Shown here: positions 25,435 to 35,123 of the stretch, piece by piece
Layout: every line of letters begins with the position of its first letter
How positions within the stretch are numbered: the first letter of the stretch is position 1
Assembly: GCA_963716865.1 (NCBI GenBank)
Contig: CAVQUF010000005.1
Span: 124,001-188,000, forward strand
Reading direction: 5' to 3'
Source of the DNA: AC-32 sp963716865
GTDB lineage: Bacteria; Actinomycetota; Thermoleophilia; Gaiellales; Gaiellaceae
DNA: 64,000 bases
Translations under genes and position numbers: made by a program
The notes under the pieces: generated by a model
Seen by the model: only the letters and a program-made list of their open reading frames with translations
What the model was told of the DNA's origin: nothing
The model's database searches: none

Positions 25435-27666
25435 TTAGCCAGGTTCGACGGGGCGGGGATCGCCCCCGGGCTCGGTGTCTTCCACTCCGTCGGATCGCGG
25501 ATCCCCGGCTAACAGCTCTTGTCGGAACTGCTGGAGGTCGACCGCGACGCCCGTTCGGATGCTCTCTTGCGCTGCGAACATGCAGAGGGTCGCGAGCGAC
25601 GCGTCCTCCCAGGTGAGCAGGTCGTTTGGCTCGCCTCGTATGGCGCGGACGAAGTGCTGCAGCTCCTCGGCGTGCCCCATCGACTTCCGCACGCCGGTCC
25701 CGTGTTTCCTCACCTTGTGTCCGTGGATGGTGAGCTTGGCGAAATCGTCGAGCGTCGCTACCTGGCCGCGGGCGAGCACGACCAGTCGCTCCCTGGGGAA
25801 GTTCGCGGCGCCGCTCTCGTTGAACACGACGTTGGCGACCGCGCCTTCGTAGTGGAGGTTGACGGCGAAGTTGCAGAGCGTCCGCAGGTCGTCCGGGGCT
25901 TGCCCGAGGGCGCGACCCATGACCGAGATCGGTCGCTTGCCGACGAGGAAATTGCAGAGATCGATGAAGTGTTCGCCTTCGCTGACGAGGCGGCCGCCGC
26001 CCTCGATCGGGTCAAGTGTCCGGTGATCGGCCGGCAGGAAGGCCTCGGTGATCAGGTATTCGACGTAGTCGATCGCGCCCTCGATCTCGTCTCGTAGCGT
26101 CTGCACCGTCGGGGAATACCGCCTGTTGAGCCCCAGCGTGAGAAGTACCGGGTCGTCCTCCATCCTCCTCAGAAGCTCGCCGAAATGGTCGAGACGGGTG
26201 ACCAACGGCTTCTCGACGAACACGGCCTTCCTTGCGTCGATGGCCTTGCAGATGTGCTCGTAGTGCTCGGGCTGGCTCGAGCAGATGAGGACGCCGTCGG
26301 TGTCGGGGTCGCTCATGACGTCATCGACGTCAGTCGTGATCACCGTGGCGTCGAGCTTGCCGGCGAGGACTGCAGCGTTGCGCGCCGTGGCCGACGCGAT
26401 TGCGCGGAGCTCGACCTCCTTCATCGCGCGAAGGTTCGGCAGGTGCATCCCGAGCACGTGGTTGCCAAACCCCACCAGCGAGAGCCCGACCTTGCCGGTG
26501 CGCTTCGGGCGAGCCGAGATCTCGTGCGTCCTGCGCTGATCGGGGTCCGTCCCGTAGGAGATGAGCGCCGCGACGCCGGGTAGAGAGCCCTCACGCACTG
26601 CGTCGAAGGCGTCCTGAGCGTGTTCGATGTCGTACACACGGGCGATGAGCGGCTCGACGGAAATGGCGCCGGTCGAAAGTAGTCGGACGAACTCCTCGAG
26701 GTTTCGCTTCTCCGTCCAGCGGACGTAGCCGAAGGGGTAGTCGAGGCGTCCCTTCTCATAGCCGGTGTGGTAGCTCCCTGGCCCATAAGCCCGCGAGTAC
26801 CGGAGATCGATCTCGCGGTAGAGGAAGTTCTTCGGATGAATGTCGAGACGCACGTAGCCAACGAGCACCACGCGGCCCTGGCGACGGGTGATCTCCATCG
26901 ACGAGTTGATGATCTCGTGAGAGTCTGAGCTCGCGCACACGATCGTCGCGTCGACGCCGTGCTTTCCCGTGAAGTCGAGGACGCGGCGCTTCCACTCCGG
27001 ATCGCTGGGATCGAGTGCAAGAGACACGCCGGCCGCCCGGGCCTGCTCGTTTGCTCGTGGGTTGATGTCGATACCGACCACGACGCAGCCGGCAGCGAGA
27101 GCGATCCGAGCGCAGAGCTGGCCCACGAGCCCGAGCCCGTAGATCGCGACGGTCTCCCCGAACTGCATGTCGGCCCGGCGGAGCCCCTGGATGGCAATCC
27201 CGCCCACGGTGACGAATGCGGCGTGCCTCAGGTCGACTCCGTCGGGGACGGGAACGACGTGGTTGATCGCAGGGGCGGCGATCTCCGCGTGTCCCGCGGC
27301 GGCATACGCGACGGTCTGGCCGATCTCGAATCCCTCCAGGTTCTCGCCCAGCCCGAGGACTGTGCCGGCACCGCTGTAGCCGATCTCGCGGGGCGTGACC
27401 ATCTCGTGCCAGACGCGCCGAGCGGTCTGCGTGATTCCCGTGGCGAAGACGGTCTGCTTCACGACGTGGCGCATCCAGGGGTCGGAGACCGTCTGCTTGA
27501 CGAGCTCGACAGGTGTCTTCGACAGCGTCCCGGTCTCGGTCCCGGAGCTGATCAGCGAGTAGTGGCTCTGGACCAGCACCTGGTCAGGCCCGAGGTGCGG
27601 GACAGGGAGGTCGAGGAGGGTGATCCGCCCCCGACGGTCGATGACTCTGCGAAAGACCTGCCTCAC
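25435..27666 (-). CDS. Two-domain oxidoreductase: zinc-type alcohol dehydrogenase fused to Gfo/Idh/MocA
   Basis: 743 residues from a GTG start. Residues 1-360 are a medium-chain dehydrogenase with VAIYGLGLVGQLCARIAL as nucleotide-binding motif and GYSGAGTVLGLG, but without the usual structural-zinc Cys cluster. Residues 380-720 are a Gfo/Idh/MocA domain with GLSLVGFGNHVLGMHLPNL and the catalytic-type VEKPLVT motif. This fusion recurs in exopolysaccharide and heparinoid-like clusters, where it probably oxidises or rearranges a sugar nucleotide; the substrate is unknown. It is the last gene of a minus-strand set with the LbH acyltransferase and TylF-like genes. Confidence 0.87.
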   Translation of the reverse strand: MRQVFRRVIDRRGRITLLDLPVPHLGPDQVLVQSHYSLISSGTETGTLSKTPVELVKQTVSDPWMRHVVKQTVFATGITQTARRVWHEMVTPREIGYSGAGTVLGLGENLEGFEIGQTVAYAAAGHAEIAAPAINHVVPVPDGVDLRHAAFVTVGGIAIQGLRRADMQFGETVAIYGLGLVGQLCARIALAAGCVVVGIDINPRANEQARAAGVSLALDPSDPEWKRRVLDFTGKHGVDATIVCASSDSHEIINSSMEITRRQGRVVLVGYVRLDIHPKNFLYREIDLRYSRAYGPGSYHTGYEKGRLDYPFGYVRWTEKRNLEEFVRLLSTGAISVEPLIARVYDIEHAQDAFDAVREGSLPGVAALISYGTDPDQRRTHEISARPKRTGKVGLSLVGFGNHVLGMHLPNLRAMKEVELRAIASATARNAAVLAGKLDATVITTDVDDVMSDPDTDGVLICSSQPEHYEHICKAIDARKAVFVEKPLVTRLDHFGELLRRMEDDPVLLTLGLNRRYSPTVQTLRDEIEGAIDYVEYLITEAFLPADHRTLDPIEGGGRLVSEGEHFIDLCNFLVGKRPISVMGRALGQAPDDLRTLCNFAVNLHYEGAVANVVFNESGAANFPRERLVVLARGQVATLDDFAKLTIHGHKVRKHGTGVRKSMGHAEELQHFVRAIRGEPNDLLTWEDASLATLCMFAAQESIRTGVAVDLQQFRQELLAGDPRSDGVEDTEPGGDPRPVEPG

Positions 27667-27783
27667 GCGAAGCGGGCCTTCCTAGGTGAGCGCGCCGCTA
27701 TCTCGAGGCCTCCTCGTCGGACAGCGGGAGTCTACGCAAGCACTCACAGGGCCTGACGGTCGCCTTCTGCAAGGCCGGGCCGA

Positions 27784-28350
27784 TCAACCTCCGGGGTTCT
27801 CGGGCGTTCCCGGCCGCCTGCCGATGACGGTGCCCGGAACTCCGGCGACCACGGTGTTCGGCGGAACGTCCTTTGTGACGACCGCGCCCGCGGCGACCAC
27901 CGATCCGCTGCCGATCGTCACCCCCGGAAGCACGATCGCGCCCGCGCCGACCCAGGCGCCGTCCTCGATGACGATCGGCGCGGCGTCGAGGCCGGAGAAG
28001 CGCATCGACTCGCCCACCGCAGGCATCCGATGGCCGGCGCTGATGATCTGCGACCCGTGCGCGATCATGACCTGGTTGCCGATGGTGACGCCCCCGATGC
28101 AGATGAACATCGCGGACTTCCCGAGTGACACGTCGTCGCCGATCGACAGCTTTCGGTAATCGTCGACCCAGACGTCCCGCCAGATCTTGGGCCGCGCACC
28201 GATCGACGCGCCGCGCCACCGCATGAGCGCACGCTTGACGCGATTGGACAGCGCGTCGTGTGGTGCGATCGCCATGAAGAGCTCGACGAGGTAGTTTCCG
28301 ACGGCGGTCGGAAACGGGAAGCGAACGTACAGTCCGTCGGGGTCGCTCAA
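27784..28350 (-). CDS. Left-handed beta-helix acyltransferase (WbbJ/LbH type)
   Basis: 188 residues from TTG. Hexapeptide repeats run from about residue 60 to 175: VSLGKSAMF, GVTIGNQVMI, then a block with APIVIEDGAWVGAGAIVLPGVTIGSGS and AAGAVVTKDVPPNTVVAGVPG. The histidine of MIAHGSQI or of AGHRM would be the base. The family O-acetylates or N-acylates sugars, here presumably a repeat-unit sugar of the island glycan. The 117 bases between this gene and the oxidoreductase gene hold nothing I can recognise. Confidence 0.85.
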   Translation of the reverse strand: MSDPDGLYVRFPFPTAVGNYLVELFMAIAPHDALSNRVKRALMRWRGASIGARPKIWRDVWVDDYRKLSIGDDVSLGKSAMFICIGGVTIGNQVMIAHGSQIISAGHRMPAVGESMRFSGLDAAPIVIEDGAWVGAGAIVLPGVTIGSGSVVAAGAVVTKDVPPNTVVAGVPGTVIGRRPGTPENPGG

Positions 28351-28360
28351 CGGTCGCGTC

Positions 28361-29149
28361 TCACGGCTTCAAGATGATGCCCTGTCCGGTTGGCAAGGCC
28401 AGGACGTGCACGCTGCGTTGACGAGCGAACTCGTCGAAAGCCAGGCGTTGCTCGCGATGTTTACGCCACCCGTAGTCGTCGAGGACGACGGCGGCCCCGC
28501 TGGACATTCGATCCCAGAAGTGCTCAGCTGCGGCGATCTCCGGATCACGCGTGTTCATGTCGAGCGACAGGAACGCCACGGACTCGGCGTCCACCGCGCC
28601 GAGCGTGTCAGGGACGACGCCTTTGATCACGCGAACGTTTTCGAACGATCCGAACGTCTTCAGCACAGCCTCGTAACAGGGCTCGTACTCACCGGCGCGG
28701 ATACCGGCAGCGCGCTCCTCGGGCGAGATGTGGCGCTCAACGAGTCCTTCGTACGTGTCGAGCAGGAAGAACCGTTTCGGCAAGTCCTTGAAGCCGACGT
28801 ACTTGATGACGGTCAGCGCGTAGCCGCCACGATTGACGCCGCATTCGACGAAGTCGCCTTCGAGGTGAGTGCCCCGCTCCGCCGCCCAGCAGACGACGTA
28901 GGCGCGCCAGTGCAGCTCCCCGAAGGTCCACGATCCGGTCGCCCGCCCGGCGCGGTAGGCAGCCGCGAACCTGGGGTCGTCCATGAACGCCGCGCTGTGG
29001 GTCGTGGCCATCCCGTCCTCGTTGTACGTGGCCCGGCCGTACAAGGCACGCGAGATGTTGTTCGGTCGTGTCGCGTTGAGGGTCTTGATCAGACGGAGCC
29101 GCGCGGATCTGGGCACCACGTCGCGGAGCCGCTGGCGCAGCGCGTCCAC
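28361..29149 (-). CDS. TylF/MycF-type O-methyltransferase
   Basis: 262 residues from an ATG. GDFVECGVNRGGYAL is the TylF motif I; FFLLDTYEGL and FLSLDMNTRDPEIAAAEHFWDR supply the Mg- and SAM-binding acids, and AVVLDDYGWRKHREQR the conserved C-terminal acid pair. Characterised members methylate sugar hydroxyls in macrolides, and relatives occur widely in polysaccharide loci, so sugar O-methylation is likely. It is the first gene of the minus-strand set; 53 bases separate it from the divergent flippase-like gene. Confidence 0.87.
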   Translation of the reverse strand: MDALRQRLRDVVPRSARLRLIKTLNATRPNNISRALYGRATYNEDGMATTHSAAFMDDPRFAAAYRAGRATGSWTFGELHWRAYVVCWAAERGTHLEGDFVECGVNRGGYALTVIKYVGFKDLPKRFFLLDTYEGLVERHISPEERAAGIRAGEYEPCYEAVLKTFGSFENVRVIKGVVPDTLGAVDAESVAFLSLDMNTRDPEIAAAEHFWDRMSSGAAVVLDDYGWRKHREQRLAFDEFARQRSVHVLALPTGQGIILKP

Positions 29150-29202
29150 TCAAGAGCTCCATCGAGGAGCGCTCACGATGCGGGAGACTAGAGACATCTC
29201 GA

Positions 29203-30111
29203 ATGAACCGCCGCCGCCTCTTCCAGACGATTCTGCTTGTTGCGGGACTGGTCGCCATCCTCGTCGTGACGGTTCACACCGCGCACGACGCGGGTCAGCA
29301 CGTGATGCCGTCGCCGGCGGCGTTCTGCGTCGGAGGCGTGCTGGCGGTGGTTGCCATCCTCAGTTCCGCGAGAGCATGGGCAGTGCTGTTCGCCGATCTC
29401 CTCACGACTAGGAGCAGCCACCTGGTGCTTCGAGGCACCTACTACGTCGCACAACTGGCGAAGTACCTGCCTGTCGGTGGCGCGGTCCAGGCGGCTGGCC
29501 AGCTCGGTCTGGCACCGGCTGCCGGCGTCTCTGTGCAGCGTGCCGCGATCGCCTTCCCCGTGACGGTCGTCGGCGCGGTTGCGGCCAGCGCGACGATCGG
29601 CAGCGGTCTGGTGTTTTCCAGTGCTCTGCCGACCTGGGTCAGGCTCCTCGTCCTGCTGGGTCTGCTCACTCCCCTGTTCCTGTACCGGCCGCTTCTGGCC
29701 GCGGTTTTCGACGCCGTCCGGCGCTTCGTGCCCAGGTTGCCGACCGCAAACGCGTTGCCAAGCCAGAGGAGCATCGTCCACTTCTATCTCTGGGCGCTCG
29801 TGACGATCGGCGCGCTCTGCGCCATCCAGGCCGTCCTGGTTCACTCGGTGGAGCCGAGCGCGAACCCGGGCCTCGTGTTCTGCGCCTTCGCCATCGCCTG
29901 GGTCGTCGGGTTCCTTGCCCTGCCCATCCCCGCGGGCGTCGGGGTGAGAGAAGCAGTCCTGGTCGCCCTCCTGCCCGGCGTAGGTGCGGCGCCGCTGCTC
30001 GCCGCGTCGCTCGCCGGTCGGCTGCTGTCGATCGGGGCCGAACTGCTGGCAGTGTTCGGCAACAAGCTGGCAACGCGTCGCTACACTCGCGCTAGATCCT
30101 TGACCGATTGA
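29203..30111 (+). CDS. Flippase-like integral membrane protein (LPG synthase TM / AglD2 family)
   Basis: 302 residues with about eight hydrophobic segments and the family signature LPIPAGVGVREAVLVALL near the C-terminus. YYVAQLAKYLPVGGAVQAAGQ matches the conserved YxxxxxKxxPGG-like block. Members are proposed to move or bind polyprenyl-linked glycans or lipids across the membrane; none of the lysylphosphatidylglycerol catalytic domain is present. First of a six-gene plus-strand run; it overlaps the next gene. Confidence 0.82.
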   Translation: MNRRRLFQTILLVAGLVAILVVTVHTAHDAGQHVMPSPAAFCVGGVLAVVAILSSARAWAVLFADLLTTRSSHLVLRGTYYVAQLAKYLPVGGAVQAAGQLGLAPAAGVSVQRAAIAFPVTVVGAVAASATIGSGLVFSSALPTWVRLLVLLGLLTPLFLYRPLLAAVFDAVRRFVPRLPTANALPSQRSIVHFYLWALVTIGALCAIQAVLVHSVEPSANPGLVFCAFAIAWVVGFLALPIPAGVGVREAVLVALLPGVGAAPLLAASLAGRLLSIGAELLAVFGNKLATRRYTRARSLTD

Positions 30112-31331
30112 TGCTCGAGAGTGGCCAGGGCGCGGTGACGACGGCTGAGGTCCAGAGCTACGAGAAGGTTCTGGAGCAGGTGCTCGACACCGCCCGCGTG
30201 GACGATTTCGACGGCTACTCGAAGCACGACGCGCTGAACGCCCGCTGGATCGAGCGGCTCGCCGGCGAGTCGAGGCTGCGCCGGCTCGCAGCCACTCAGC
30301 TCGTGATGCGCTGTCCCGTGCACGTGCGTCCACTCCTGCGCGTGCGCAAGGCGAGGAACGCAAAGGGGATCTCGCTCTTCGCGCGGGCACTGCTGGGCCG
30401 GTACCGCATGACGGGCGCCGGCAGCGATGCGCAGGAGGCAAGGGAGCTTCTCGACTGGCTGCTTGCCAGCCGCTCGGATGAGTTCGGTCATCACGCCTGG
30501 GGCTACCCGTATCCCTGGCAGGACGTCGGGTTCTTCGCTCCCCGCAACTTCCCGAACCGGGTCGTCACGTCGTTTGTCGGCCAGGCGCTCCTCGACGGCT
30601 ACGAGACGCTCGGGGAACCGCGCTACCTGGAGGCGGCGTCCGACGCGGTTCGGTTTCTGCTGAAGGCGCCCAGGACGCTTTTCGAAGACGCCGACCGCCG
30701 GTGCGTGAGCTACGTCCCGGACGACTCGGTCGACTGGATCGTGATGGACGTGTCGGCGCTCGCGGGAGCGCTCGCCGCGCGCCTCGGCGCGCTCCAGGAT
30801 GACTCGGAGCTGGTCGCCGAAGGCGGACGGCTCGTCCGGTATGTCGTCTCGAAGCAGACCGAAGACGGCGCCTGGTACTACGCCGAGCCCCCGTCGGCGA
30901 GCCACGTCAAGCACGACAACTACCACACGGGTTTCATCCTCGATGCGATCCTTCTCTACGGCCGGGCGGCCGAGAGCCGGGAATTCGAAGAGGCGTACCG
31001 GCGAGGAGTCGAGTTCTACGAGCGGCGGCTCTTCGAGCCCGACGGCGCGGCCCGGTTCATGAGCGATCAGAAGTACCCCTTCGACATCCACGGGTGCGCC
31101 CAGGGGGTGCTCACGTTCTCCCTGCGACAGAAACACCAAGGTGAGGGGGGGAACGTCGCGCGTCGCGTGCTCGACTGGACGATCGCGAACATGTTCGACC
31201 CCGACAGCGGATGGTTCTACTACCAGAAGCGTCGAGCCTTTCGAACGAGGATCCGGGAACTGCGCTGGTGCCAGGGGTGGATGTCGTGGGCGCTCGTCTC
31301 ATACCTCGAGACTCTCGGGGGCGCAAAATGA
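30111..31331 (+). CDS. Alpha/alpha-toroid protein of unknown function in glycan cluster
   Basis: 406 residues. The sequence is a run of helical hairpins with repeats such as FLLKAPRTLFED, LVRYVVSKQTEDGAWYYAE and DWTIANMFDPDSGWFYYQ, the pattern of six-hairpin glycosidases and glucuronyl C5-epimerase C-terminal domains. The Trp/Tyr-rich loops (GYPYPWQD, HDNYHTGF) look like a sugar-binding groove. No catalytic acid can be named with confidence. The context suggests trimming or epimerising the island glycan, or a lyase-like role. The ATG at 30111 overlaps the preceding TGA. Confidence 0.65.
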   Translation: MLESGQGAVTTAEVQSYEKVLEQVLDTARVDDFDGYSKHDALNARWIERLAGESRLRRLAATQLVMRCPVHVRPLLRVRKARNAKGISLFARALLGRYRMTGAGSDAQEARELLDWLLASRSDEFGHHAWGYPYPWQDVGFFAPRNFPNRVVTSFVGQALLDGYETLGEPRYLEAASDAVRFLLKAPRTLFEDADRRCVSYVPDDSVDWIVMDVSALAGALAARLGALQDDSELVAEGGRLVRYVVSKQTEDGAWYYAEPPSASHVKHDNYHTGFILDAILLYGRAAESREFEEAYRRGVEFYERRLFEPDGAARFMSDQKYPFDIHGCAQGVLTFSLRQKHQGEGGNVARRVLDWTIANMFDPDSGWFYYQKRRAFRTRIRELRWCQGWMSWALVSYLETLGGAK

Positions 31332-32128
31332 AGGGACTTCCCGGGTGTGAGCTCTCCCTCGACCCCGGACGGAGCCGTCTCGAGCGCCTCTATGCACGGA
31401 TACTCGGAGCCCCGGCGAACGGGCTCCGCATTCGGCTGCGCCGGGTCCTCCCGGCAACGGAGGGCAACTACCGCAGGATTCTCGATGCTGGCTCGGGCTC
31501 GGGGGTCTTCGCGTTCGAGCTCGCGAAGCGCCATCCTCAGGCAGAAGTGCTCGGCATCGATCTCGAGCGAGACCTCGTCGAGCGCGCCAACGAGATCGTC
31601 CGGCGGGCAGGGCTCACCAACTGCCGCTTCGAAGAAGGCGACGTCACCAGGCTCGACTTCGACGGCGACTTCGATCTCGTCGTGAGCGTCGACAACTTCG
31701 AGCACGTGCGTGACGACCTCTCGGCCATGAAGACGCTCTTGCAGGCGCTGCGGCCGGGCGGGACTCTGGTCGTACACGTGCCGGCGTACGAGCGCCGCTG
31801 GCTCGTGTTCGGTCGTCGAGTCAACTTCGACGTGCCGGGCCACGTCCGGCCCGGGTACCGAGCCCAGGAGCTCGCCGAGAAGCTTCGCAACTCCGGCTTC
31901 GAGGTCGACCGGCAGGCGTACACGTTCGGAGCGACCGAAACCTTCACCAACAACATCTCCTACCTGATCACGGGAGCCGACCAGCGCAACAAGGGCCTCT
32001 ATGCCGTCGTCTTCCCCGCGCTGCTCGGGCTCTCGTACGTGGGCAAGTTCTCTTCGCCCCGGTGGGGGGCCGGTGTTCTGACGGTGGCTCGGCGACCGAT
32101 CGAGAGCAACGGTCGCGCCTCTTCCTGA
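31328..32128 (+). CDS. Class I SAM-dependent methyltransferase
   Basis: 266 residues from an ATG overlapping the previous stop (ATGA). ILDAGSGSGVFAFELA is motif I, VLGIDLERD the acidic position, VVSVDNFEHVRDD motif II, and LRPGGTLVVHVPAYERR motif III. The C-terminal part (GADQRNKGLYAVVFPALLGLSYVGK) is hydrophobic and may associate with the membrane or with lipid-linked substrate. It presumably methylates a sugar or lipid carrier; the target is unknown. Confidence 0.83.
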   Translation: MKGLPGCELSLDPGRSRLERLYARILGAPANGLRIRLRRVLPATEGNYRRILDAGSGSGVFAFELAKRHPQAEVLGIDLERDLVERANEIVRRAGLTNCRFEEGDVTRLDFDGDFDLVVSVDNFEHVRDDLSAMKTLLQALRPGGTLVVHVPAYERRWLVFGRRVNFDVPGHVRPGYRAQELAEKLRNSGFEVDRQAYTFGATETFTNNISYLITGADQRNKGLYAVVFPALLGLSYVGKFSSPRWGAGVLTVARRPIESNGRASS

Positions 32129-32131
32129 GCC

Positions 32132-33178
32132 ATGCGAATCCTGATCGACATCCTTCACCCGGCCCACGTCCACTTCTTCCGCCCTTTCCACGACGAGATG
32201 GCCGACCGTGGGCACGAGCTGTGCATCACTGCGAGAGCAAAGGATCGCTCGCTCGACCTTCTCGACCGCTTCGGCCTGCCGCATCGGCATATCTCGGATC
32301 AGAGGTCGGGTACGACCGGGTTAGCAGTCGAGCTCGCCGTGCGCACCCGTCGTCTGCTCAAGGTGATGGCCGAGTTCCGGCCCGACGTCATGACGGGCAT
32401 CATGGGCCCGACGATTGCCCTGGCCGGCGCCTTACGACGCGTACCGGCGGTCGTGTTCTACGACACGGAGTTCGCGACCCAGACGAACTGGTTCGTCTAC
32501 CCGCTCGCCCGCAGCGTCTGCACGCCCGACTGCTACCAAGGGAAGGTGCGCGGCAACCACGTCACCTACGCGGGCTACCACGAGCTCGCCTATCTCCACC
32601 CGAATCGCTTTCAACCTGATCCCGGCAAGCTGGCCGCGTTCGGGGTCGTGCCCGGCGAACCGTTCTCAATCGCGCGCTTCGTCTCGTGGCAGGCTGTTCA
32701 CGACCGTCGCGAACGGGGCCTGGCCGAATCGCAGAAGCGGCGCCTGGTCGAGCTGCTCCAGCGCCATGGCCGGGTGCTCGTCTCGTCCGAGTCGCCGCTG
32801 CCGGCCGATCTCTCCGGGCTCGAGCTCGCCGGACCGGTCGAGGACATTCATCATCTCCTGGCACACGCTCAGATGATCGTCGGCGAGTCGGCGACGATGT
32901 CTTCGGAGGGTGCCGTGCTGGGTGTCCCGGCCGTTTTCATCGCCACCACCGGCCGGGGGTATACGGACGACGAGGAGAAGCGCTACGGGCTGGTTCGGCA
33001 CTTCACCGAAGACGAATACGATCGCGCCGCCGGCGTCATCGAGAACGTGCTGGCTGATTCGCCCCGCGACTTCGGACAAGCCGCCCGCCGCCGTCTGCTC
33101 GAAGACAAGATCGATGTCACACAGTGGATGATCGACTACTTCGAATCGACGTTCGCTGCGAAGCCGGCTTCGTCGTGA
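32132..33178 (+). CDS. DUF354 family glycosyltransferase-like protein
   Basis: 348 residues beginning MRILIDILHPAHVHFFRP, the DUF354 signature. The family has the two-Rossmann GT-B-like plan of UDP-GlcNAc 2-epimerase and MurG; VVFYDTEFAT and the C-terminal GESATMSSEGAVLGVPAVFI match the nucleotide-binding region. It may add a sugar or interconvert a UDP-sugar. Two TTA leucine codons (about 32322 and 32433) are unusual for this genome. Only three bases separate it from the preceding gene. Confidence 0.8.
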   Translation: MRILIDILHPAHVHFFRPFHDEMADRGHELCITARAKDRSLDLLDRFGLPHRHISDQRSGTTGLAVELAVRTRRLLKVMAEFRPDVMTGIMGPTIALAGALRRVPAVVFYDTEFATQTNWFVYPLARSVCTPDCYQGKVRGNHVTYAGYHELAYLHPNRFQPDPGKLAAFGVVPGEPFSIARFVSWQAVHDRRERGLAESQKRRLVELLQRHGRVLVSSESPLPADLSGLELAGPVEDIHHLLAHAQMIVGESATMSSEGAVLGVPAVFIATTGRGYTDDEEKRYGLVRHFTEDEYDRAAGVIENVLADSPRDFGQAARRRLLEDKIDVTQWMIDYFESTFAAKPASS

Positions 33179-33197
33179 TGGGAGCGTGACCGGGGTC

Positions 33198-35123
33198 GTG
33201 TGTGGGATCACAGGGACTGTTGGATTCGGTGACGAGGGCCTGGTCAGGGCCATGACTGCCACCCTCGCGCATCGAGGCCCCGACGGTGACGGTTTCCACG
33301 TCGGGGAAGGTGTCTGCCTCGGGAGCTGCCGGCTCGCCATCCTCGACATCGAGGGCGGTCGGCAGCCGATGACGAACGAGGACGGCTCGGTCGTGGTCGT
33401 CTACAACGGCGAGATCTACAACTATCCCGAGCTACGCGATCGTGTCCTGGCCCGCGGCCACCGGCTCGGGACGCACTGCGACACGGAGCTTCTTGCGCAT
33501 CTCTACGAGGACGAGGGCATCGGCTTCGCCTCCCGCCTCAACGGCATCTTCGCCTTCGCCCTCTTCGATCGACGTCGCCAGAAGCTGTTCCTGGTCCGCG
33601 ACCCGCTCGGGGTGAAACCGCTGCTCTACGCCGTACGCGATCGGCGACTGGCCTTCGGGTCCGAGGCCAAGGCGATCCTTGCGAGCAAGCTCCTGGGCGC
33701 CGAGCTCGACGAGGTGAGCCTTCACCTGACGATGAACGTCCGCTACATCCCGGGCGAGCGCACCCTCTTCCGCGGCATCCGCCGGCTCTCGCCCGGTCAC
33801 GTGCTCGAGTTCCAAGACGGCGAGTCGCGTGTCTTCAGCTACACCAGCATCGACTGGACGCCCGACGAGAGCCTCGACGAAGGCGACTGGATCGAGGGCA
33901 TCCGAGCCCACTACCAGGCGGCCGTGAAACGCCAGCTGCTGTCGGACGTTCCAGTCGGAGTGTCGCTTTCGGGGGGCATCGACTCGAGCTCGATCGTGGC
34001 CATGCTCCGCCGTAGTGAGACCGGGCGGATCATGACGTTCTCTCTCGGGTTCGACGAGCCGCGGGACGAGCTCGAGGACGCCCGCTACGTGGCGCGTACT
34101 TTCGAGACTGAGCACCACGAGACCGTGCTCCATGAGCCGGCGCTCGCCCACCTCCGCGACGCAGTCAGATTCACGGAGGAGCCGAAGGTCAACTCGCTCC
34201 AGCTGTATCTGCTGCACCGGTTCATCGGCGAGCACGTGAAGGTCGTGCTGTCCGGTCTAGGCGGGGACGAGTTGTTCGCCGGGTACGACTTCTACCGATA
34301 TCTCGCTCGAACGGCGCGGCTCCGGTCGGGCGTGGTCGGCGCGGGTGTCCGGGCCATCTCACCCGCGCTCGACTGGGCGGCGCGGCGCGGAGCGTCATTC
34401 AACCGACCCGAGCTCGACCTCTACGTCCGAGGCGCGGAGTGGCTCGCTTCGGTCGACGACGGCTCCCGCCACTACCTATTGCTCAGGAACGCCTGGGACT
34501 TCAATGACGTCCTGCTCCGCCGGGTGTACACCCGTGAGTTTCTCGACCGGCTGGACACGGCGAGCCGGGATGGATTCGACGTCTTCTTCGACCCCGGCGA
34601 GAACATCCAGAGCCAGGCCTTGCGAGCCGAGTTCTCGACGAAGCTGGTCTCCGACCTCCTCCACAACGAGGACACGATGTCGATGGCTCATTCCGTCGAG
34701 TCTCGCGTGCCGCTTCTCGACCTCGAGCTCGTGCGCTTCGCCGCACGCATCCCGGACGAGATCCGATTCCAGGGTGGGCCCAAGGGCTTGCTCAAGAAGG
34801 CGCTTCGGGGTGTGGTGCCGGATCAGGTGCTCACCAAGAGCAAGTGGGGGTTCACGTTCGATCCCGTGGAGCAGTACAAGAAGGATCTCCGCACGATGGC
34901 TCTCGAGGTGCTCACCCCGGACCGGCTGCGACAGTCTGGCGTGTTCAACGTCGACTTCGTTCAGCGGGTGCTCGAAGCCAAGCCGCGTCCTAGCCTTCGC
35001 TGGCATTACTTCCTGCTCTGGCAGATGATCGGCGTCGAGCTATGGCGCGAGATCTTCATCGAGGGTGAGCCGTTTCGCTCCGAGCCACCGGCCCGGTCGC
35101 CGGCCGCCACGGAAGGCGTGTGA
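33198..35123 (+). CDS. asnB: Asparagine synthase (glutamine-hydrolysing), AsnB type
   Basis: GTG 33198 is chosen over GTG 33186 because it places the catalytic cysteine at position 2 (MCGITG), required once the N-terminal Met is removed. The 641 residues comprise a glutaminase domain (HRGPDGDG, YNGEIYNY) and a synthetase domain with the PPi loop SLSGGIDSSS, LGGDELFAGYD and EDTMSMAHSVESRVPLLD. In glycan loci such enzymes often amidate a uronic acid or peptide carboxylate instead of making free asparagine; which applies here cannot be read from sequence. The stop overlaps the next gene (GTGA). Confidence 0.88.
   Translation: MCGITGTVGFGDEGLVRAMTATLAHRGPDGDGFHVGEGVCLGSCRLAILDIEGGRQPMTNEDGSVVVVYNGEIYNYPELRDRVLARGHRLGTHCDTELLAHLYEDEGIGFASRLNGIFAFALFDRRRQKLFLVRDPLGVKPLLYAVRDRRLAFGSEAKAILASKLLGAELDEVSLHLTMNVRYIPGERTLFRGIRRLSPGHVLEFQDGESRVFSYTSIDWTPDESLDEGDWIEGIRAHYQAAVKRQLLSDVPVGVSLSGGIDSSSIVAMLRRSETGRIMTFSLGFDEPRDELEDARYVARTFETEHHETVLHEPALAHLRDAVRFTEEPKVNSLQLYLLHRFIGEHVKVVLSGLGGDELFAGYDFYRYLARTARLRSGVVGAGVRAISPALDWAARRGASFNRPELDLYVRGAEWLASVDDGSRHYLLLRNAWDFNDVLLRRVYTREFLDRLDTASRDGFDVFFDPGENIQSQALRAEFSTKLVSDLLHNEDTMSMAHSVESRVPLLDLELVRFAARIPDEIRFQGGPKGLLKKALRGVVPDQVLTKSKWGFTFDPVEQYKKDLRTMALEVLTPDRLRQSGVFNVDFVQRVLEAKPRPSLRWHYFLLWQMIGVELWREIFIEGEPFRSEPPARSPAATEGV

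Noticed and set aside
28600..28660. CGAACG repeats resembling half LexA boxes
   Set aside because: The spacing does not give CGAAC-N4-GTTCG and the site is inside the TylF-like coding sequence.
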